From positions 10,558,001-10,622,000 of the forward strand of contig NC_060246.1 of the NCBI RefSeq assembly GCF_921293095.1: a stretch of DNA of 64,000 nt, given 5' to 3'. This stretch comes from Ischnura elegans. Lineage: Eukaryota > Arthropoda > Insecta > Odonata > Coenagrionidae. Below the pieces are notes generated by a model. The model worked only from the letters and a program-made list of their open reading frames with translations, was not told the DNA's origin and did not search any database. The position numbers and the translations under genes are program-made. The stretch's first letter is position 1. Each line of letters begins with the position of its first letter. Shown in pieces: positions 56,280 through 64,000 of the stretch.

Positions 56280-58700
56280 CATGAAAAATAATAATAATAA
56301 TCCAACTGCTGAAAACTATCTGGAATTCCGTACGTCCAAATCAAATTCTACAGCAACTAATTATTCCATCCACCTGGAGATATTGAAGCAAAAGATTTCT
56401 CTGAAAAGGACCGTGTAAGTGAAAATAAATAAATCCACCGATATTTAAACTATTTTACGGCGTTCACTGGCGACTCTTCAGGCGTATGAGCTTTTGCATA
56501 AATGAACACGAAAACGGGTGTCTTAGCATCCCATAAAAGAGAAGAGGGAGACCGGGAAATGACACGGTAGAATTCTTTTAAGTGGGACAGTTTAGACCTT
56601 CACTCTGCACGTACATTTTTCCTTCTCGTAGTCTCATTAGTCTTCAACTGTGATTTGTTTCAGAAGTGTTATCGTAGTCAGCGAAGCAGCACCATTCAAT
56701 CATAATGAATTTCACATTTGTTATCAATGATCAATCCCCAGTAGAAATCCAACACCGTGGATCGAACTTCTCACTTTCGAGAAAAATGCATTACTTACCA
56801 CGCCAGAAAAGCGATTACCACAGGAAAATAATCCAAATGACGGGTAAGACTGGTCGAATGAGAAAATGACTTGTTCTTCACTACACCTTACAGTGAACAT
56901 GTCCAAATAATATGTGAGATAAATTAGCTTAAAAAAACGAAGTTAATAAAGCCTCCACCACGATTCGCGAATGGTAGGTTGTAGCACTAACTGCCTACTC
57001 CGTGAACTCGTACATAGAAGTTACTTTCCTCCAATCATGAAGTATTACTTCGGTTCAAATTTAGAGTTCGGATTAAAATAGATCCGTAAAGATAAAAAAG
57101 GCGCACACGCAGAGTATTTAAATAATGAAGACAACGACAATGAAGCGGATCTAACGAGGGGATGAATTAAAAGTGACAAATATTGAACGATAGGCATGAG
57201 ATGGAGGCTCGACTTTTCCTCATTCAGTAATTGATGAAAAAATATAATTTAAAATTAATTATTACGCTACAAACATGTGATCAAATTACTAGTAAGTAGC
57301 AAATCCAAAATATTCATCGGAAAATATGACTCCGATGATAACGGCAAGTGCCAGGCGAGAGACTGGAAAATAATTCTTGAAAATTACAGTAAAGCCATGA
57401 TCACGACTCGGCTAAGGTTGACAGCTGTAAGACCCACCGTTCCCACGCATGTAAATCAAGGGGTGAGCAGCTGATAAAACGTCAACGTGACCTCTATCCG
57501 TTCGAACGGAATTGCTGTTGATAAAGGCAAGACTTCGTGCGTAGGCAAGGAACAGAACCTAGGCTTTAAGTCGTGCATAGGAATAAGTAACTCCACTCTT
57601 CATTGAAGATTTATGATAATTCTATTCCGCCATGCTCATTGCCTACTCCTCGGTAAAGATGACAACATAACGTACAAAGGTAAACATAGAGCTACAATTA
57701 AGTTTCCACTGCAGGCAAGCAAAATTAAAAAAGAGCCTGACATTAATTCACTACACATAATACGGCTTGTTTTGGCGACACCACTTCAGGTTCCCGAAAA
57801 TGAACTAAACTAATGTTAGCTAGCATATCTATATATAGTGTATTATGAGGCGGATTACAGAGGTGACGCTAAAAAAAGGTAGTGACATTTACCTGTCAAA
57901 ATTATTTAAAGTGAAAATTAAACAGTTCTGAAGCCTAAAACCAACGGAAAGACGCAGCAGGGGAGAAATTTTCGAATATAAACTTCCTAAACTACGACTT
58001 CCTTACAACTGCACTCGACCACGTGGTCTCACATAAGACCGAAATAACCAAGCTCTGGGCAATAGAAAACCGAGCTTAACCTATTAATGGGCATACGTTA
58101 CTTCCGCAGGAGACACCGAACAAGTATTTACATGCACTGCGACATCACATCCCTCTTACGAATTAATGGAAATCACTAGGATACATAAATGACAATTGAA
58201 TCTTACCTCGTTTAAACTTCATCGTAGGAATACTTCCCGACAGGCTGACAGCAAGTGAGACCTTGAAACCTAGGAATAGCAGAGACTTTAAAAAACTTGG
58301 AAAACTAAGATGAATTCATCGGCTATCAAATTCTTTTCTCCTCAGGCCCATGCCGATGTTAGCTGTAAGATGCAATCCATTGCTCTAACGTGCACAAAAA
58401 TAGTCTTCAAAAAGTGATCCACATCTGAAGCAATTAACTGGTCACCACCACTGCACTCTTATACTGCGATACAAATGTCCTTTCAGTACACTTAGGGACA
58501 CCTCAACGAAGGTGACACAAGGCAACAGACTGACATGTTTGTAAAAACCAATTGGTTACGAGATCGGTCGTCCCTCCGCGGACCAAACGTGAGAAGTTGA
58601 AACGAAAAGGAGCGATAAAGAATCGGACAAAGAGAAACCGGAAAGAGCTGGCGATCTCTGCCGGCACGGAATGGAACTGTCTTCTGCTTGCGTAATGACG
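56280..58700. other. 2.4 kb without a recognised gene
   Basis: Open frames at 56724-56906, 57277-57474, 57613-57813 and 58503-58742 have no family likeness. 58540-58690 is more GC-rich. Nothing else was seen. Confidence 0.4.
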
Positions 58701-59329
58701 TGCATGGCCATGGCCACCTATAATACAGGCCGGAACATGCAATTTGGCGACAGCGCTTTACGTGACGTCAGGGGTGCTACTCTGCACATCGCCTGGGGTG
58801 CGGTGGATCGGCCTCTCAGCTGTTGACGTTAATACGGTTGGACCTCCGTTCACCTTCCCTAAAGTTAAGCTAAAAATTACGGTAGGGTTGAGTTATTCGA
58901 GTAGTTATATTTCGTATTTTAACAGCTATTTATTAAAAGTAATCGTGAGAACTAATAACAAGCCAAGGGATACGAGAGATTATTCACGGAAATATATTTA
59001 AGTACTGCGATCGACGTCCCAGAAGTTCAGACCAAGAAGGAAATACCGTTTAGTTTACTACTTAACCCATTGGTTGTTAATATGGAAGGACACCCTATAA
59101 AATTTATTGACTTAGAAATAAAGAGCGGCTTTTAAATAAACATCATTTCACCTCCCTGCATAACCTAAAAAATTAACATGTTAAAAAGTAATTCGTTATT
59201 TTCTAGCACCTTTCGTCGCGGTATTTCAGGAGAGAAAAATAATTTATGAAGGTCAACAACATTTATTTAAACTAAAAATCAGATATATACATTTTCCGGT
59301 AAACATTTCATATTGAAGAGGTCAAACAA

Positions 59330-59530
59330 CCTCACAATGTCACAAGACATGGCCATAAAAGCATAAATATTACTCCAGAAAGTGGAATAAATAAAAGCTG
59401 CCACAGGTTCTTAATTTCAATTTCAGCTGGAAACAACCTCCATAGATCTTGCCATTTGAAGTTCACCGATGAACCGTCACCAGCAACAGCTATCAGTTTC
59501 ACAGGCACCACATTACCTGATGGAAAAAAA
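59330..59530 (-). pseudogene. Possible P-type transposase fragment
   Basis: The minus strand reads 'GNVVPVKLIAVAGDGSSVNF' and, in another frame, 'IYAFMAMSCDIVRLF'. P-type transposases often have a '..DG...N' block followed by a 'DxCHxxKLxRN' block. The likeness is weak; the identification rests mainly on the THAP exon upstream in the same strand. Confidence 0.3.
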
Positions 59531-59849
59531 TGATCAGTACAAATGTTAGGGCTAATTAGAAAACTATGTGATATAAAAAAAAATAGTCTTAGCATTATAT
59601 AAATTGGACAACGTTTAAAAAATATGAAGCCACAAGGAAGATAAATATATATTCAATCTAATATTTATTAACAACAAGATCAGTATAATGAAATATTAAC
59701 GACTTCCGAATTGGAAAAATATCTCAATAAATAACATTATACTAACATTTAACTCAATACTTATTAAAAGAAAATCAAATTTTACAAACGAGAAGAAATT
59801 ATTGAATTAATCTCGATAATGGTAGCCACAACAGGTTCTTCATAATTGA

Positions 59850-60715
59850 TTATATGGCCAAATTTTCAAGGTTCACTAACAAACGTTCACTCAAAAGGGA
59901 GTTTTAGCTGCAGAGAAAATTATTATATTGTTCTAAATACTACATACATATATGTAATTTCACTCAGCACTCATGGATTTTCCAATATACCTACTGTATT
60001 GGAAGGCGGCTAGACGTCAATTTACTAAGTATTTTCAATATGAAAACTTATATAGTCATTTCCTCAGAAGTTCTTTCATGTTCCACTAATTCATACAATA
60101 TTCGTTCATTTCATCTTTAATTATTTCCACAGATTTTCATGCTTCACTGATCACAATAAGGAGTTTTACCTGCAAGAGAAAGATGGATTAGTTTAAAAAT
60201 ACCACGTATAGATATATCACTCAGTACCCTTGGATTTTCAATATACCTAGAATATTGTAAGGCGGATAATTATCAATTAAGGTGCCCTTATCGATAAGAG
60301 AACAAATATTGACATTTCATCAATGTTCTTTCATGTTCCACCGATTCATAAAATATTTGTTGATCTCATTTCCAAGATTTACATCTACTTATGTTCACAG
60401 GTTTTCATAGTTCACTGATCACAACAAGAAGTTCTACCTGCAAGGGAAAGATGAATTAGTTCAAAATACCACTTATATATTCCGTATCACTTAGTAGCAA
60501 TTGATTTTCCAATGTACCTTCAGTAGTAGAAGGCGGCCAGATGTCAAATTAGCATGTATTTCGGAAATAATGATAAATATTATCATTTCATCAGCAGTCT
60601 TTTCCTGTTCCACTGATTCATACAATATTTCCTGATTTCATTTCTTAGAAGTACAACTCATCTACTTATTTTCACAGATTTTCATGGTTCACTGATCACA
60701 ATAAGAAGTTTTAAG
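59850..60715. repeat. Tandem array of ~265-bp units (about 3.3 copies)
   Basis: Unit landmarks repeat in order: TTC.TGTTCCACTGATTCATA (at about 60075, 60332 and 60605), then TTCACTGATCACAATAAG (about 60141, 60412, 60689), a TACCTGCAAG block, then GGATTTTCAATATACC and AAGGCGG. A first, more diverged copy begins at about 59850. Copies are about 80-90% alike by eye. The array ends right at the THAP pseudo-exon. Confidence 0.85.
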
Positions 60716-61022
60716 AAGAGGAGAGGGCCTGAAACACTGTGGGAGTAGCACCAGGGGACAACTTTAGGCGATCTAACTCGTAACTTTTCACTTCAACGTT
60801 CTTATTCATGTAAGTTACACGGTGTAGGATATCCTGCTCAGCAAAATGCTTGACGCAAACTATTGCGCTTGAAGAAAGATTCCAATCCTTCCGAGGGATA
60901 TTCTTCAGCCACTTCTGTCAACTGCGTTCATCTTTGGTGAACTGGAACACAGTCACATACCCCTTGTTCTTGGTGGATAGGTAGTTGCTTCTGCAATATG
61001 GCACACGATAACGTTTGAGCAC
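60711..61022 (-). pseudogene. THAP-domain exon with an internal stop
   Basis: The minus strand reads 'VLKRYRVPYCRSNYLSTKNK' then 'GYVTVFQFTKDERS', a TGA stop, 'QKWLKNIPRKDW', 'AIVCVKHFAEQDI' and 'LKLSPGATPTVFQAL', then TAA. This is a THAP zinc finger in full: second Cys (PYC), the Trp, the C-x2-H pair (CVKH) and the closing P-x-x-F box. The first zinc Cys is replaced (K-R-Y-R instead of the usual K-C-x-V), and the TGA interrupts the helix. An AG acceptor precedes it at 61023-61024. It is non-functional and most likely part of a P-like transposon, though a dead host gene is possible. It is unrelated in detail to the intact THAP gene at 25954. Confidence 0.82.
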
Positions 61023-61329
61023 CTTAAATGAAAACAATGGAAAGTTGCATGAATAAAAATAGTTTCGCTGATTACAGAAAAAAAGGAGTGCATTCATGAT
61101 TGGTTTGGAAAATATGAATGACATTAGTACCTAGAAACATTAATAGAGTTAATGAGTAGCCATTCTTCCTTCAATAATATACGACGTTATTATAGATACA
61201 GCTACACATAGTTATTCATAAGGCAACCAAATATAGCAATCACTGTTAACTCAAGAATAATAATATTATAAAAAACAACGCAGCATTTAAATACCCGACA
61301 AATACACTTCGTTTCATTTGTGTTCTCTT

Positions 61330-61618
61330 AATGTTCCTTCGTGGCCGGCCGCCAAGAGACGCAATGCTTTGGATGAAATACTGCTGAATATCCACTCACA
61401 ATACACTGAGAATATCTTTTAACTATTTTACTTGCCGTAAGGCAAAACACAGTACAGAAAAATAATTCTTTTTCCCCATTTAAAACCAGTATTGTTGCAC
61501 TCTCAATTCCCCTCCATTAATGGCCGGCCGGCATGTGATCACAATACTTTTGAAGTAATAAACGTGATTTTCCTCCTTCAGCTCCCAAAAAATATCTTTA
61601 AACTATTGTACGTACCTT
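61330..61618. repeat. Two diverged copies of a ~180-bp unit
   Basis: Each copy starts with GGCCGGCC (61343 and 61522), followed by CAATgCTTT/CAATACTTTTG and later AAATATCTTTAAACTATT or its variant. It adjoins the right end of the P-like relic. Confidence 0.55.
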
Positions 61619-61804
61619 TAGCCAATGGGATATCCACAAAATAAGTCCAGTTCTGCCTTTTTAACAAGAGATTTAATGCTTCTTAGGTCACACGGACACT
61701 CTTCACGCATAAGTCGCCATGCTCTTAAGCAAACACAATCGCACCCCGGCACAGCGTTGCCAAAATTCCATGTTCCGGCCTGTATTATAGGTGGCCATGG
61801 CATG

Positions 61805-62050
61805 GCCGTTGGCTAATGAGTTCAGCGCGTTATTTAAACATGACGATTTCGCAAAAATGGCCAATGTTGAGCATCGTTTGCGATCAACTAAATGCATTGG
61901 TGATTCAGTGGGCGTACTCAGGGGAGTGAAGTGTCATAGCTCTCGCTGCGCCTGAAAGCAAACTGATAAGTGGAATATTGTGAGCCTCCCTTATTGAGCA
62001 CACATCAAGCAAGGGTTACGGTGTATAGGAACAAATCATTATCCCACAAT
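61805..62050. other. No gene recognised
   Basis: Between the P-like relic and the next MITE. No feature recognised. Confidence 0.35.
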
Positions 62051-62297
62051 CAGTGAGGTAGCCAGGAATGTCGTTCGGGGGTTGAGGGGTTCTAAAACCA
62101 GGGGGGGGGGATTTTTTAAAAACAAGGTACTAAGTAAAGGATTTTAAACTCATTTTATCACTATTCATAATCAGAAAAAAATTAATTTTTCAAAGAAATC
62201 TTTTATAAATTCATACGTTTTCAATATTTTTTTGTATTTATGAAGCAAATTATTTTTTGTCTTTATATTTCGGATCTCTCCCCTCGCTATACCACTG
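62051..62297. mobile_element. hAT-like MITE, CAGTG ends
   Basis: Begins CAGTGAGGTAGCCAGG and ends, on the other strand, CAGTGGTATAGCGAGG. Flanks CCCACAAT and CCCATAAG agree at 6 of 8 positions. A G run lies at about 62101. It resembles the copies at 12113 and 13011 in its termini. Confidence 0.65.
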
Positions 62298-64000
62298 CCC
62301 ATAAGTAAGGCTATTTGAGCTGATTTTATCTCCTGGTGATATAGTTACTCAGGAAATTAGCTGTTGAAAAGACTTCCAGGCTAAATGCTCACAATGGGCG
62401 CCTGTGGAACGGGGGAAAATTCCATAGTTGATGACAGAGCCTTCTGAGAGCTCACATTCTATAGTTCAATTCCATGTATGTACTTGTTAACACTGGTATT
62501 ATCTTTTGAAATAATAAACACAAAAATATAATAATTTCTCCAAATTACGGATATTAAACTATCTATCTTCAAGATAAACAGAATCTTACTGATGTCAGAA
62601 GCCATCCAAATTAATACTGCTTAGCCATTCCAAGAACAACGATAATGTTATCATCTAATTACAGCACAACTGCGCCATTTTGAATGGAGATCTTATATCT
62701 CTTCACTAATCTCAAGAGTACCAGGATCTCAGATAGGTATCAGTAGAATACCTAATTAACAATCTTCACTGTAGTCTTCCGACAGTGATATATGAAAAAG
62801 CAGCTTCACTTTGCACTTATACCAGCATTGACCAATTCTCCTTTGAAAAAAGAAGATGACAAGACTTAGCAAATGTTGCAACCAGTCAAATCACAATAAC
62901 TTGCAATATTCCTAAGCCATTCCCACCCAAAGGCTTTTCCCCAGAGTTGATGCAACTAGGTTACTGCACCACACATAACAGCCCTTATTATAATTCAGGG
63001 ATGAACACAAAAGAGGACCCTTATTGTGACATGATGAAAAATTTAATATCACAATCTGAAACATTTTAATGAATCATGATAAAGTGCAGAATAATCATAT
63101 TGTTTCATTTCCATCAACTAGAGTAACCTTACTTCCTTTTCTTATGTCACCTTCAAGTACAATATCATGGAGTTGCGTTACATATATATAAAATTACCCA
63201 CAATAAATGACTGGCATTGACCTTATACCTCTTCCTCCAAGGATATAATCTAGTAATATTTAGCACTGTCCTAATCAATTGTTGGTTGAACCAAAAGCAG
63301 CTATCTGGCAATCTTTATCCCGGAAAAGTTTTCTCATTCATTTTTACAGAGGGGTAATTCTGATTTAGCATGCAGCATGTTGCAAAATGATCTATTATGA
63401 ATCCTCTGAAAAAACCTGGTAATATCAGGCATTCCACATGGCATTAATTACTCATTATATATAGAAGTATAATATATATAGAGATCTCAACAGGCCCTTA
63501 CCGGTCCAGTCCCTTTCACTCATAATGTCCATTAACCCTGGGAATGCGAGATTGTTTTTAGCATTTACCCAAAATGTTTATTGCTACCAGGATATCTTGC
63601 ACTTGGGCACTTTCCAGGGCTGAAGGTGAAAATAGCTTTTCAGGTTATTGATATGGCTTAAAACCTCAAGGGATGGCTTTAGAAAATACACAGGTAACAG
63701 GATTCACATTGATTACACAATTTTGTAAATAATCTAGGGCTGATTTAATTTGGCATCTACGGTAGACTCATGAAGTAAAAATAATCAAATGGCTGAGCTT
63801 ACTAAAATTTACTTATATTTTTGAATATAAAATATCATAGGGATGTTCTAATTTAAAATTACTAAACCTGCGCCCCTGCAGAAATAAATTTATTTACGAT
63901 GCTCAGGTGCAATGTCCATATTTGACAAGTAATTTGTATTCCCAGACAAGTACTTCCCAGCTGAATTTGCTCTTTTCCAACACCTCGATTGCTTCCTGGT
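62298..64000. other. No gene recognised to the window edge
   Basis: 1.7 kb of AT-rich sequence. No open frame above 60 codons, no inverted repeat and no RNA signature was noticed. Confidence 0.45.

Larger units (their letters stand above)
58703..61804 (-). mobile_element. Probable P-like DNA transposon relic (~3.1 kb)
   Basis: The ends share an inverted block: CATGGCCATGGCCACC at 58703 and, on the other strand, CATGCCATGGCCACC from 61804. A common TATAATACAGGCCGGAACAT follows each. Between them, on the minus strand, are a broken THAP domain (60711-61022) and a segment reading 'KLIAVAGDGSSVNFK' (about 59500). That segment loosely resembles the DG..N region of P-type transposases. THAP plus CATG-starting ends point to the P superfamily. 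No 8-bp duplication is visible, and a tandem array lies between the coding pieces. The assignment is inference. Confidence 0.5.

Noticed and set aside
1-64000. A novel multi-gene system such as a biosynthetic or defence cluster
   Set aside because: The four host genes are unrelated conserved families, and the rest is explained by transposons or shows no coding signal.

Overview
This is eukaryotic, almost certainly insect, nuclear DNA. Coding sequence is sparse and split by introns with GT..AG boundaries. The four genes match animal families: leukotriene A4 hydrolase-like M1 aminopeptidase, mitochondrial ribosomal protein L13, a THAP-domain protein and the TGIF/achintya-vismay homeobox gene. 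Most of the rest is transposable elements and their relics. The repeat spectrum (mariner, CR1/Jockey-type LINEs, hAT-like MITEs, tRNA-derived SINEs) fits an insect; I cannot name the species. I see no bacterial genes, CRISPR array, rRNA, functional tRNA or viral genome.

Left part (1-14 kb): a LINE tail interrupted by a 2.6 kb element with about 406-bp inverted repeats and an exact 8-bp target duplication. Next come the first three coding exons of the LTA4H-like gene on the minus strand; the rest lies off the left edge. Exon 2 ends directly at the terminus of a MITE. A 173-bp hairpin, a decayed mariner, several MITEs and two related hAT-like MITEs follow.

Middle (14-38 kb): MRPL13 (minus strand, four coding exons, 14145-25531). 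Its third intron holds a 4.5 kb foldback DNA transposon and a LINE fragment. A 422-bp divergent promoter region separates MRPL13 from a complete two-exon THAP gene on the plus strand. Then comes TGIF on the minus strand, with its homeobox split between two exons. A candidate first coding exon near 38.1-38.25 kb is in frame with the homeobox exon.

Right part (38-64 kb): no confident host gene. It holds two LINEs of one family facing tail to tail (one split by a 0.67 kb element), several MITEs, a 1.13 kb element rich in TGGCCA repeats, an 84-bp loopless hairpin, and a probable P-like relic with a broken THAP domain beside a tandem array of about 265-bp units.

The genes do not form a functional system. 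They are unrelated housekeeping and regulatory genes in repeat-rich DNA. The most unusual features are nested transposons, large foldbacks, and a MITE end at a splice donor.
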